Source: Stereum hirsutum FP-91666 SS1 (lineage: Eukaryota; Basidiomycota; Agaricomycetes; Russulales; Stereaceae). Taken from it: a stretch of DNA of 64,000 nt. The notes below the pieces were generated by a model. The model was not told the origin of the DNA. It saw only the letters and a list, made by a program, of their open reading frames with translations, and did not search any database. Made by a program: the position numbers and the translations under genes. Location: the NCBI RefSeq assembly GCF_000264905.1, contig NW_006763134.1, positions 2,065,626 to 2,129,625 on the forward strand. The letters run 5' to 3'. Shown here piece by piece: positions 23,734-36,171 of this stretch (position 1 is the stretch's first letter; each line of letters begins with the position of its first letter).

Positions 23734-26700
23734 CTACTCGGAATCGTCCCCCTCAAGCAGATCAGCCACCTCATCATCATCTTCCTCCTCATCAATTTCC
23801 GGCCCTGCGACCGAATCCTGATCCCCGTCCACGCTAGCACTAGGCCCTTCAGAGTCCTCCTCGTCGTCGTCCTCTTCGTCCCGCGTTGGCTGCTTTCTCC
23901 TCGACGATGACGACGCCTTAGGCTTTGGCATGGGTCTAGAGTGTTATCATACTTAGTTCTGTGGACATACGACTGGGGAAGCAGAAAGGGAATGGCACAT
24001 ACTTGCTAGCAGCAGCCCGACTACGCCTCGAGGGTGGGACAGGAGTAGACTCCTCGTCTTCCTCATCCTCGTCTTCTTCGTCATCCTCTTCGTCCTCGAG
24101 GACAACCGGCGCCATGCTCACTTTCTTTGTACTACAGTAAGACAATCAAAGACCAGCCGTCAGCATCCTGGCATATTCAGTCACGCCCATTATGACGAAA
24201 GAAACAGGTACTCACGCAGCCCTCTTCGGCATAGTCCTCGTAGGCGCACTCGGTGTCACAGAAGATTGTCTCGATCCTGGAACGGAATCGTCGTCTTCGA
24301 CTTCGTCTTCACCGGAGACTCTTCGCCTTCTGCGGGGCACAAGCCCAAAAACATCAGCTTCCCCTCATCGATAAAAGTGCACAACAGAAGGGCGCAACAA
24401 ATGAAAAAAAGGAGGAAGCAGACTTACTTCGCCTTTCCCTTCCCATTCTTCTTCCTCGGCTGATCCTCCTCCGCCTCTTCCCCCGCCGACGTATCAGTCG
24501 TAATACTCCCCGACCTCCTCTTCTTCCCCAACCTCTTCTTCGCCACCTTAGTCTTCTCCTTCTCCCCCTCCTCCTCATAATCCGAATCCTCCTCCACCGG
24601 CCTGATCAAATCCAGCACCTCGAACGTCTCCTTCAACGACTCCAGCTTGCGATACTCTTCTTCGCTGAAATCGCGCAGCTGCTCGGAGAACTTCTTGCTG
24701 ATGGAGGCGTCGAACTTTTCGACTGCTTTTTTGGAGGGTGTGTCGGATAGCGGACGACGCTGTATCAGAGGTGGGAGGGGGAACGAGTAAGCGAAATACT
24801 GTATATGGGAGGGGAGGTATGGAGGCAAGACGTACGGATTCGAGGGTGTGCATGAGCAGTTTCAATTTCCGGACTTTATCGTCGTCGATGACGTCGGGGA
24901 TATGTAGCTTTGACAAATGCTGGCACAGGACTTTCTTGTCGCTCTCTACGAGATCACGCAGTCAAGGATCAGTCTTCATGGGACGCAAAGGGCGAATGAG
25001 TGCCTTGGGATTGGCGAGAGAAACATACTGTTCAAAGCCTTCCCAGCCAGCATGGTCATTATATCATGCGCCATATCGAAATGTATCTCCGGGTCTGACA
25101 TGCTGCCTGGGACGAGCTCGCTGCATTGAAACACGAGCGAATCAATCGATCAGAAGACCGTCGAAATAGACAGAGGAAGAGGAAGAGTAAACTATACTCA
25201 CGACACTTTTCTCGGGTCGGTCCAATCGACAAACATTCCGGCAATCTGAGCTGGCGTGACCATCTCCTGGTCCTCCTCCAACTCGTTTGACTCCTTGCAC
25301 AGTCTCTCGAATACGGCCGGGAAGACCTATTGAGTCTTCATGTCAGCATTCCATTGCGACTAGACTGGACCGTGGGGGACGGGAGGGGCGTGGAGAATGG
25401 ACAACATACCTTCTGCATCTGCCTCTGGTTCACAGGCGAGGACCAGCAGAATACGGGGAAGAAATACGACAAGCATTGACGCAGTTCTTGGTTATCGGCT
25501 GTATAGGGTGAGACGTAAACTGCCACGAGCGACGCGAGGACCTAAGGAAACAGGGTGGATAAAGAATCGATAGTTACAAGAAGTCAGCCAGTATGATATA
25601 TGTATGGAGCGATGGACGCACCTTGTCCTCGGTGACCATCCTCGAAAGCATTAACTTCGCGAACCCCATCGCGAGTACGGCCTGTACCCTGTCCGACTCG
25701 TCATTCTCCATGATCTCACGAAGATAGTTGATCACGTCGTCGGTCTGAAAACAACAGAGCAAAATCAACCTATGACGGCTAGTCGAATGGTAGGGGGAAA
25801 GATACGAAGATGAGACGTACCTTTTCGTTCGCCAAGAAATCCACTTCATGCACCATAAAAACGTCGATGATAACCTGTATGATGCGGACCTTGAGCTCTT
25901 CCGGGGAGGTCGGAATCTGCTTCATGAAGAGGTGGAACGAGCCGAAGGCCAAATCCTGTCCACCACATCAACGAAAGAAAGAACGCGGTCAGCATCGACA
26001 ACTAGAGCCCAAAGGCGGAAAGAGAACAGTACCCTCGAGATGAGCGAAGTAAGCCCCAGACACGTCAAAGCCTTCTCCCTCATGGTGAAATCCTTCTTCT
26101 GCGCAGACGGAATGACGAGTTCGGCCATTAGACCCTGCAAAATCACGTTCTCGTCGAATTTCTAGATATTTGTCCGTTTCCCTATCAACATGACGCATAA
26201 CATGTATAGCAGTGAACCGAAAAGGGTGCTTACACTGTTGCAGCGTTCTAACATCCCGATACAAAGATCGAGACAACGAATATCGACTGCGTCTTGCCTG
26301 GCGCGCTCCTCGGGCGTCATGTCCTCCACCGCTTTCGGAGCGGCTGGTTGAGTCGATGTGGAGCGAGGTCTGGCTGTGCCGCCCACGGTGGACAGGTCAT
26401 CGTCGTTTGTTTCTTCTTTCTGCTCATATTTGTCAGTAACGTAATGGCGTCAAGCATGCGGATATGATGATTGTGAAGGAAGCCCGGAGGCACGCACAGG
26501 AAGTTCCTCGTCGGTATCGCGGAGCTCGTGGACGACTTCGACGACGATACGAATGAGCTCCTTTTCGCTACGAACCAGGACTCGGAGAACGTCCAAGCAT
26601 CGAGTGAGAAGTCGTTCAGGCAGCGCTTCCTGAGAGATCATATCACCTGTACAATATCAACCAATGAAATCTGTCAGCTCGCAAGGCGGAATCGACAGAA

Positions 26701-28487
26701 TGGATATAGAGTGCAAGGACCGCAACTCACGAACGAGCGTGAACATCTTCCTCCTTCCGATTTCGTCGCCATAGTCCACCTTCACCGCGATGCGCAACAG
26801 CTCTTCCACGACAAACTCTTTGTCCAAGAGCGCGTCGGCCCGCTCCTCGTCCTCAGGCGCGTCTTCCCCACGGAGAAGGCGATCTTGTTCATCCGCCTCT
26901 GCTTGTTCGATAAGATCATTGTAGACCGTCTGGATACGGAACGCCAGGGCAGTCACGACAGGAAGAATGGTCTCGAGCCTTTCTAGGCTCTTCTGCTCGA
27001 CGGCGTGGTCGACCAAAACGCGGACGAGGAAAACCTTTTCGGGACTAAGGTCCGCCCAGAACATGTCTACCGTGGCGTAGTGAGCGGTGCAACTTCAGCG
27101 ATATTGAGGAAGACACAAGCGCACCATCCGTTTGGATCTCGTTCACAATCTCTGGTTTCGTCTTAAAGACGCTGGTGAGCGCCTCCTCCGCCGTCTTGCT
27201 CTCCGTCAGATCAAAAAGCTTCAGGAACGCAAATAAGTCCTCCATCACATCCTTCTTTTCTCCCACCGAGACTGCGGTCAGCCATGCCAGGATCAACTTC
27301 TCCGCTGCAGTCTTGACTTCTCTCTCTCGTTCGTGTAGTCCGATCCGTACGATGGACTCGCGCTGGTCGATGCTAAGAACACGAGGATGCGTGGGTCCGA
27401 CGGCGTCCCCTTTCTCACCGAGGTGGATGGACTTGAGGAGCGAGACGTATACTTCTTTACGTACACGCCATTCGGTGTCGCGGATACGGGTAAGGATGAC
27501 TTTCAGGGAGAGGGGAAACGCGGCCAGCTGCTGAGCGAGATTGGCGAGGCATATCCGGCGAACGTCGCTATGGACGAAGATCAGTAGTCGAGAAGAGACA
27601 TATTTAGTTCAATTAGCATACGCGGATGGATCGTGAACCATTATGTCTTCTAGCTCTGAGAGAATTGTCGGTTCGCCGTCTGCGAGCTCATCCGGGTCTT
27701 CTCCCCCACAGAGTTTAGATAATGCAGACACTGCTTGCATGCGAACGATGTGCTCCTTGTCGGAGGCTCGCTCCATGAGAGACGAGCGCAGAGTGACATA
27801 CATTTCGTCACTGTGGAGTAGATCAACAACCACAGAGAAAACAAAGAATGTGCTCGATACGCACTCCATGGTCCCTAGATGGGAGATCATCTCCGCCACG
27901 AAGGAGACGGCGCGGTGTCGGACGACCTTGTCTTTGGCGAGAAAGCCCTTCAGCAGGTACTGTAGTATCCGGTTGGTAAAGCGAACGACCACATGTTCTT
28001 CTTCTTCATCGTCATCCGAATCTTCGTCCTGATCGCCTCGCTGGGCCTTCTTCTCTTCAGCAGCTGTAGCGTCCGGAGGTTCCGCAAGCAGAAGCAAAAA
28101 TAGCCACACATAATACAGTTATAAGTGCACTGTATACAGTGGAGAAACATACTACACACATTTATCGTGAATAAACCTGATGTAACTCCCGATGAACTTG
28201 AGACACCTCGTCGCCGGGTCTAAGTTTCCAGCCTTCTTCACCACCAAGATACGATTGATCATGTCAATAATAACATTCTCAAACGCGCGCTCCCCAATAA
28301 GCTTGTTGCCGCGACCAGGGATATCTTCGGTGTGAGCAGCGGCCTGAGTCTGGAGTTTATAGAGTGCGATGTGATTCTTCTGGTGGTTTGATGTTGAGTT
28401 CTGGACTTGGTCAAAAATCTTCGGTATAGCTGTAGATAGATTGTCGAGCACGGAGGTCGTCCTCGCTGGCAGGACCCGCGCAGGCAT
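23734..28487 (-). CDS. Condensin complex subunit 3 (CND3/CAP-G/Ycg1)
   Basis: HEAT-repeat condensin subunit that, with the kleisin, forms the DNA-binding groove. The ATG at 28487 opens MPARVLPARTTSVLDNLSTA, followed by the family N-terminus IPKIFDQVQNSTSNHQKNHI. Typical HEAT exons follow: RFTNRILQYLLKGFLAKDKV, VRHRAVSFVAEMISHLG, and ERASDKEHIVRMQAVSALSK with LCGGED and ILSELEDIMVHDPSA. The large exons at 27045-27580 and 26650-27064 and the AMGFAKLMLSRMV exon (about 25620-25750) belong to the Cnd3 C-terminal domain. The tail (23734-24600) is acidic and Ser/Lys-rich (DEEDDEEDEDEEDEES) and ends LLEGDDSE. Many short introns. It is divergent from CND1 copy B with 793 bp between start codons. Confident assignment. 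Confidence 0.93.
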
Positions 28488-29280
28488 GATAGGTGACGAT
28501 GGTAAAGATGAAAAAGCAAGGGTATGGGGGGAGGAGACAAGGGCAATTGCGACAAGCAGCGCGTCGCGTCGCGCTGAACAGATGTCACGTGATGGTGGGT
28601 GCCGGCACAGGCCGGCAAGCATGCTGAGTTGCAGCTTCTGTGCAACTTCCTTCTTTTCCTTTTTTGCGGTTACCATATCCCCACTAAATTCCAGTCGTCG
28701 ACTGCACGGAGTGTGGAGGACACTGTCCGGTCATTACCATGGTTTGAATCCAAGATTGTGATAGGGTCTCAATCCGGATGAGTGCGGCTCTGTTCCCGCT
28801 ATGACACGTCGCGTTTGATGTAACTCCTGGCAGACGACAACATTCACCTAACAAAATTCTCGTCTCAGGAGCAGTGGTAACAAGCTATGGTACGTATGGC
28901 TCTGGTACATGATGAATAGCAAGGTGCTCACACGATGATCACTGCTGGAAATTGTTACCGCACTGATTCGATAGATTCAAACAAGATTCGAACATGCGAC
29001 GAGCCCTGTCAATGAATCATTGCGCGACATTATGTACCATAGACTGCGTGGGTGTCTTTGTATAAGCTAGCAAAAGCCTGACGGGCATGAAAGTATTGAC
29101 TGAGATGTGACAGTGGGCCACATTCAAGGAAGGTGGCCCGCACTTTGGAGGAGGGTGACATAAAACGTATGACGCACGCGTTTCAATTTGGGACGCGTCC
29201 GGAATTTTGAATCGACTAACGCGACGTGGGCATTCTTATACTTGGCCACAAGCTTCCTCTCACATATGCTTTCGCGCATG
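28488..29280. promoter_or_regulatory. Bidirectional promoter between CND3 and CND1 copy B
   Basis: 793 bp shared by two divergently transcribed condensin subunit genes. On the CND3 side, a CACGTG E-box within GTCACGTGAT lies at 28586-28591, with a GCGTCGCGTCGCG stretch at about 28560. On the CND1 side, ACGCGT boxes lie at 29176-29181 and 29193-29198. Co-expression of the two subunits is inferred. Confidence 0.5.
29176..29198 (+). promoter_or_regulatory. Two ACGCGT (MCB-like) boxes upstream of CND1 copy B
   Basis: ACGCGT at 29176-29181 and 29193-29198, 83-105 bp upstream of the start codon. Same hexamer and similar distance as in the paralog at the left edge. Confidence 0.55.
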
Positions 29281-32200
29281 ATGGCCAATTTCGATCTTCA
29301 AGAGGAATTGCAAGGATATGGCAACCTTGAAACCTATGATATTCACAACGAGAGGGATATCTCGTCTATGCAGCCAAGAGAAGTAGACCAACTGCTCTCG
29401 AGTGAGTCCTGACTTATTTGGCCCCCCTTATCGCGCCAGACCTCAGACTCACCTATTTCTGGGGGATGCACCCGTGTCTTTACAATCCTCAGATGCTGTC
29501 CACGATGTCTCTGTCTCCTATGAAGCCATACAGAACCCTTACACTTTTGACGTCTACCGCTCCTTTCTCAAATATGTCGACTGTCTATCTGAACCTCAGG
29601 TTTCCAAATTGCTTGATTCCATAGTCTCTGGCTTTCAAGCCCAAAAGGATGCCGCCATCGCCGACACAGATTCCGACTATTCGGATACCTTCGAAAGCCA
29701 CAAATTGGGCGTAGAGAAGTACGCGTTTCTCCTGAACTGGTTTATATCTGCATCGGATCGAATCAAACCTTCGGGTGAGGGCGGAAATGGGTCAGTAGTA
29801 ACGCCAACAGGTAAAGGGAGGAAGGGTAAAGGAGGAAAGAACGCGCCGACAAGCAGGAAAGAAAGTGAATGGGAAGATCAAATCCCACACATTTTGGGGC
29901 TCATTTCGCAGATGCTGGAGAACTTGAAGATCGTGAAGGTCTGGAAAACTACTCCGGAGAGAAATGCGCTTATCAGGTGAGCACCTTATATGCCTAACAA
30001 CAACATACAGTAGCCTTGGGAGCCAAGAGTAGTCGTGAGGTCGTGCTCGCCACAGGGTCGGTGCCGTTTGCGACACAAGGCGACGACACTGTAGCTCTCA
30101 TGCGCACAGAAATGTTCGCTGACTCCGGATTTTACTCCTAGATGCTTGACTGGGCCCGCATATCGTGTCGCAGAGAAAGAGTCGTATATGAAATCCGCCG
30201 ACATCCGTTCACGCGTCTACAAAGTCATCTGCCATGCAGTCAAACTCCACGGACACCGTTTCGACGCACAAGCATCCATAATCCAATGCCTACAATATTT
30301 CGAGCACCTTGCGGAGCCTATGGCCGAATTAGTTTCCCAGCTGGCGACGGAGTACAACCACACACAGCTGGGAGACGGGCTCTTGAGCGACATCGCTGAG
30401 AAGAGTTTTAGCTCGCAGGACTCGAAGGGACCGAGGGTATTTTCGAAGTTCTTGATCAAATACGCGGAAGAGGCTCCAGAAGTCGTGTTCAACAAACGGG
30501 ATCTCTTGATGGTGCATTTAGATTCCGAGGTCAGTCAAGGTAGTCTCGATGCCCAAGTGATAGTACATTGTTGACCGATCGCCGATCTGCAGTCATATCC
30601 CATGCGTATGGCCATCGTGGAGATCTTAGGTCGCCTGATCTCCTACCTCGACAACGACACGGACCTGGACCCCAAGATTGCCAGTGACTATATCGAACGC
30701 CTTCTCATCAAACTCCTAGAGCGACAGCTTGATATATCTTCGTACGTCCGGGTTAAAGTTTTCAACACATTGCACAGACTTTGCGATATCACACCGGAGA
30801 GGCGACCGGTCCTTGCAGTAGCCGACGCTGCTCTAGATGCTCTAAGCGACAAGGTAGCGAGCGTACGCAGGAGCGCGATCGCATTACTGTCGAGACTGAT
30901 AGAGGAGCATCCCTATTGGCAAGTTTTCCACGGACAGAAGGAGGACGTGAAACTGGACCTGAGTTTGTGGGAGGGATCCTATGATCATCTCAAACAGAAA
31001 CGCGAAGCCATCGAACGGGAAGTCCAGAGGTTGATGACTGCGTCCGACGGGCAAGATGAGGATCACGATGGATCACAAGGTGGTCAGAGTGACTCCGAGC
31101 AGGCCAGACGGCTCAACATGTGAGATGTCTAATCTTTGCAAATATTCGTGTTGACTGACGGTTTAGCCTTCAGGTCGAATGGCGATGCAGATGCGATGGA
31201 TGTCGATGACGAGCAAGAAGACCCAGGCAAGACCCCATCGTCGAAGAAAGCGGACGATCCACAAGCGCGACAACCCGCAGGTAATCCAGCTGGCCATGAC
31301 AGAGAAGCCGCTCTTGGTCTGTTCGCAAGTGACAGGTTTAAAGCCCTTGTTTTCTCGGCGAAACTCTGCGGAGAAGCAGTAGCTTTTATAAAGAAAATCG
31401 ATATGAAAATGGGTGATATCGCGCTCCTGCTGGGGTCAACCCATAAAGCGGAGGTTTTGGAAAGTATAGAGTTCTTTCGTATTGCTCAGTACTATGGTCT
31501 GGCTCGTGCGAAGGTGAATGATCGTCTGTTTCCGTGGCCATTTGTGGCCGTTTACTCATCGCATTCCCTCGGTCAGATCGGTATCAAGAAGATGGTTCAT
31601 CTCATCTGGTCAAAGGATAACAACTCAACCTCCGAGGATGGATTGGAACTCAAGGGCGTTCGTTCCAAACTGCTCGAATCATATCGGGAGATGTACATCA
31701 CCCCGCTAGCTGAGAACATAACGGCAAGGAAACAAGTTGAACGAATCGCAAACAACATGATTGGGTACGTTGTAGTATACTTGCGTACCGCTCCGATGAA
31801 GTGCTGACTGTGTACAGATTGACCAAGAATGCATCGTTGGCAGAGTTGACGAGTTTGGAGGAAATGATGCGGATCATGATGGAGGACGATCAGATACACG
31901 ATGACATCGTGGCAGAATTATGGAGACTGTACCGTGCGTGCTTCAGTCCTCGCTGCCGTATCAGCGTCGCTCACCCTAAGCCTTTTCTGGTAGGCGACCG
32001 CAACACCGATAAATCTGTTCGACGAGGCGCCATCATTATTTTGGGGATGCTTGCTCTTGCTCGGCGAGAGATTGTAACGAACAAGGTTGATGCACTAATC
32101 AGGATAGGGTTAGGTCCACTTGGAAAGGTGCTAGGTCCCTTGAATACTTTCCAAGTCCACGCGTTTACTTCTCAATACAGGCAGACCTCATTCTCGCTAA

Positions 32201-34339
32201 ATATACTTGCGTCGCTCTTCAGCGTATGAATGGTAGCGCGAAGAAAGTCAAAGGTCATCTTTACCATTGATCCGCAATTCACCCGACTTATGAAACCTCC
32301 ATACGACAGGCTCTTTATTTGACAAGAATGTGCGCTACGACATGAACAACATCATCTTCCGCAACCTACAAGACGCCATCGAACACCCGTGCCATTCGAT
32401 CGACTGGTTCGGTATGACCGAACAAGCCATTAACACTATCTACGCTCTCGGCGATCACCCTGACATCCTCTGCAACAATATCATCAAAAATCTCACCAGA
32501 AGAGCCTTCGCGAGGAACCCCAATGCTGGATCTCAGTCGCAACAGTCGAGAGCTGAGGACGCGATGGACGTGGACGCTCCTGGACCTTCGCAAACAATCC
32601 CGAATGGGTTCGCGTCGACCCAACCTGAGTCGCAAGCGGGTACTAGTCATAGCGGTGATGTTGGCGATGCATTCGAACTGAGCCAAATGATTTTCGTCGT
32701 TGGGCACGTTGCTATCAAACATGTCGTCTATCTAGAGTTGGTGGAGAGGGATTGGAAGAGGCAGAAAAATGAACACGAAGCAGGTAGGATGCTAGCCATA
32801 TATTCCATTCTCCACTAAGCTGATTGAACACGCTCAGCGGAGAAGGCCAAAGCCGCTGGCACCTCTCAGAAGGACGGCGATGATCTCGAGGCGGTTGTTG
32901 GAAATGCCGAGGACGAGATTGGCGATAGGATCGCTGCTGTGAGGGAGACCGAATTGCTCTACGGCCCTGATTCCTTGCTCGCCGTTTACGGTGACATGGT
33001 TGCTGAAATCGTCGGCCGCGGTCGTTTCGTCAAGGTATGTTCTTTCGCATCTTCTTGGTAAGTGCATCACGCTGACGAATTCAATTGTCAGTACCAAACA
33101 CTTCACACGGCGGCAATTCTGACATTGAGCAAGTTCCTTTGCATCAGCTCCCGATACTGTGATCAGTACCACCATTTGCTTTTCAAGAAACTCAAACTCT
33201 CCGAAGATCCCACTATTTGTAGCAACATCGTTATCGCCCTCGGCGATGTCGCTGTCTCGTTCAGCACCATCATCGACGAGAACAGCAACGAGTTGTATAG
33301 GGGTCTGTCCAACAGGAGCCTCATCGTCAGGAAAAACACATTGATGGTATTAACGCACCTGATCCTCAACGGCATGATTAAGGTCAAGGGGCAGTTGGGC
33401 GAGATGGCAAAGTGTCTTGAAGATGATGACCCTAGGATCTCCGACCTGGCAAAGTTGTTCTTTACGGAGCTATCGACGAAGGACAATGCAATATACAATA
33501 ACTTACCGGACGGTAAGTCCCATCGATCCATCGGTCACTAAAGAAATATGGATATACATAAGTACCTCCTTTCTTCAGTCATCAGTCATCTCTCTGTGGG
33601 AGACAATGCTCTAGGCGAGGAGGCGTTCCAGGGCACGATGAAGTACATTTTCTCCTTCATCGAAAAGGTCGGCCCAATTCTTATCTTTAAGAGTCGACCT
33701 TAGTGATGGATCGTGGGTTCTAGGAGAGACAAGCCGAGAATATCGTCGAAAGGTTATGCCAACGGTTTCACTTGTCGGAAGACCCTCGGCAGTGGCGCGA
33801 TATAGCTTTCTGCCTTTCGCTCCTACCGTTCAAATCGGAGCGGTCCGTCAAGAAGCTCATCGAAGGCCTTCAATTCTACAGGGACAAACTGCATGAAGAG
33901 ACGGTCTATTCCCGCTTCCAGGAAATTCTTGTCAAGGTGCGCCAGCTCATTTATTGCGTGCGTAGTTCGTGGCTCTTGCTAAAACTTGTGTTTCTGCAGG
34001 CACGCGCGAACAAGTCCGCAAACAAACCGGACACGCAGCTGAATGAGTTCGAGAATGTATGTTGCTGTGACGTATTCCATGGGTATCATGCTGACTGCCC
34101 CTGTCTTTCGCGCAGATCCTGAAGGAACACAAGCTACAGGGCGAAGAAGACCAGGAGCTCGAGAAGCGAGTGGCAGGAAAGAAAGCTAAGAGACGTTCAA
34201 GGAAATGTGCGCGTCCTGGTCATGGCTATCGCCATCGCTGTCATTGCTGACCTGTGATAAATACTTGCTCTGTCTAGCGTCGAAAAGGAAAGTGAAACCC
34301 GTCAAATACGAGCAAGAAGAGGACGGAGAAAAAGACTAG
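29281..34339 (+). CDS. Condensin complex subunit 1 (CND1/CAP-D2) paralog B, complete
   Basis: HEAT-repeat condensin subunit. The start MANFDLQEELQGYGNLETYD at 29281 aligns with copy A; an in-frame ATG directly before it (29278) is an alternative. Recognisable blocks in order: SKLLDSIVSGFQAQKDAAIA; VEKYAFLLNWFIS; GPAYRVAEKESYMKSADIRS; the HEAT exon with SSYVRVKVFNTLHRLCDITP (30602-31123); LLGSTHKAEVLESIEFF; SLEEMMRIMMEDDQIHDDIV; RRGAIIILGMLALARREIV; the NPNAGSQSQQSRAEDAMDVD linker exon; and the Cnd1 C-terminal domain CSNIVIALGDVAVSFSTIID followed by YRGLSNRSLIVRKNTLMVLT (33210-33370). It ends in a basic tail (KKAKRRSRK) and stops at 34337-34339. About 15 exons, at the same positions as copy A where both are visible. 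Intact. Confidence 0.95.
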
Positions 34340-34707
34340 ACAATTTCTTGTCAACCGTCGTAACTCTTCCTATCTGACATACATCTGCTGTACACACTTG
34401 CAAAGTTCTTCCCTGCTGGCCTTGTTCATGCTTTCTTACTATCTGGACGTTCCTATGATTATATTTCTTTGCCATTCATGTATCCAATTAAACTATTGTT
34501 ATGATTGCCTTGATCTCCACTAAAACTATAACCGAGTTTGCCTGAATTTGGCGTTGCGTTCCGCTCGCGCGACGGCACACGTCACTCAATACAGACCGAA
34601 TCAGGGATCAATGCGTTAGTTCAACTTTATTATATAACCCCGCCGCGAAGTAAGTTTCAAACTAGATGCAATATAAACGTCACGAGTCGTCTAGAAAGTC
34701 CGGATCT
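34340..34707. other. Convergent 3' flanks of CND1-B and the 7-TM gene
   Basis: 368 bp between two convergent genes. AT-rich with TATATAA-type stretches near 34631; nothing else recognised. Confidence 0.5.
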
Positions 34708-36171
34708 TTAGTGTGAAGGGCCAACGAAGGAAAGCCGCGGAGTAGCTGGTGATTGTCGATCGACGGGTATCTGCTCGATGTCCACGGGAGGGGCTATGAA
34801 GGCGAGGCGGGGATGAGTGTCTCAGCAATTGAAAACTGGACTTCAACGCACCTGTTTTGTCCATTGTAAGGTTTGAGAGTGGGACAGGGTTCGTGGTGAA
34901 CGTAGCGGAAGAGGATAGGGTGTCCGGGCTCCACCCGCGGCCAAGAGCGAGTCGATATATGATCATGTAGGTTGATATTTGCTACGCAGAGAGCGTCAGG
35001 GTGACGAATTTTTGAAAGTAAGGACACAGCCTGTAGACAGGATTGCCGCGCACCTGAGCTGAAGAAGAGATGCCAAGCCACAGTTGAGATGTTACATTGC
35101 CGGCAGCGTACGTGACGAGAAATAACAGCGCGAACACCGAGTACGCCACTACACATTCATTGTCATCAGTGCAAGTAAATTGGCACCTTAAACTTATGGG
35201 GAAGCTCACCGGCGCTTTCAACGATGATTGTCGCCAAAGATACATATTGCTTCGCGTAGGCGGCACCTTGCGATTGAATTCGATTGTCGTTAGCACGGCA
35301 TCAAATGAAGTTGACGTATAAGTACAAGATATGCACCTAGGGCTGAAGCAATCCTACGACGATACTGATAGAGGCGGAACACGATGAGGGCCGTTAGGAG
35401 AATGTTGACACCGAGCGAGAGTGTGAAGTAGGCAGTCCCGAAGGCGAGTGGCAGCTTGCTGTAGAAGGATAATCCTGGCTGAGAGCTTTGCAGCGTCCAG
35501 AACACACCCGTGACTGCAGGACCACCCGAAGAAACTATGTCAGATCAGAGCAGTGATTTCCTGTAAACGATATGCTGACCGAAGGAACCGAGAATCATCA
35601 CTGCGGGGAAGAGGATGGCAAGGGCGGCTTGAGAAAAGCCCGAAGCTGCCCATATTATCCAACATCTCCAGAACTAAACTCCCCACCGAATTAATCAGCT
35701 ATCGCGCCAAATAAACCGTCAAACACTGAGCATATGAATATAGCCCACCACAAGACAATCACATAGCAAGGTCAGGATGAAGAGAGTGGCATCGAATGTC
35801 ACATTGATCGCGAGTGCTTGAGTAGCGAGAAAGTATGCCCATACTCCTTCGGGATAGTTGCGGTTTTCGACGAACATGAGCTGTACCGTCCGCGATTGGA
35901 CACCAACGAACACGGACTGGGCGACAAAAAGGAAAGTGATGTAGACGAGCAGGTGTCTTGCATGCGACTTCTCCCTATGATGCCAAAGGCATGTCGCGCA
36001 TGCCAGATATAACACGAGTTGTATACCTGGAAAACGTTGACATGAGCATAGAAGAGGGTCGTACGAAGGGTAAAAAATACCGTAGGCAACACCACAAAGC
36101 AGATCGCCGGCGAGTGAATATCGTTCAAGCACGAGGCTCCGCTCGTCCTCGTTGGGTTCATAGGAAGTCAT
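34708..36171 (-). CDS. Seven-transmembrane protein, basidiomycete type
   Basis: Integral membrane protein of unknown function resembling the multi-pass proteins common in Agaricomycetes. The ATG at 36171 opens MTSYEPNEDERSLVLERYSL; exon 1 ends at 36081. Hydrophobic segments in order: SLAGDLLCGVAYGIQLVLYL, HLLVYITFLFVAQSVFVGVQ, VWAYFLATQALAINVTFDAT with LFILTLLCDCLV, FWRCWIIWAASGFSQAALAI with LFPAVMILGSF, LPLAFGTAYFTLSLGVNILL with TALIVFRLYQYRRR, VAYSVFALLFLVTYAAGN, and ISTYMIIYRLALGRG. The C-terminal tail is Ser/Pro-rich. If the last intron (about 34797-34854) is spliced, the frame ends at 34708; if not, it runs on to 34691. Receptor-like topology is inferred; no ligand is suggested. Confidence 0.75.
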
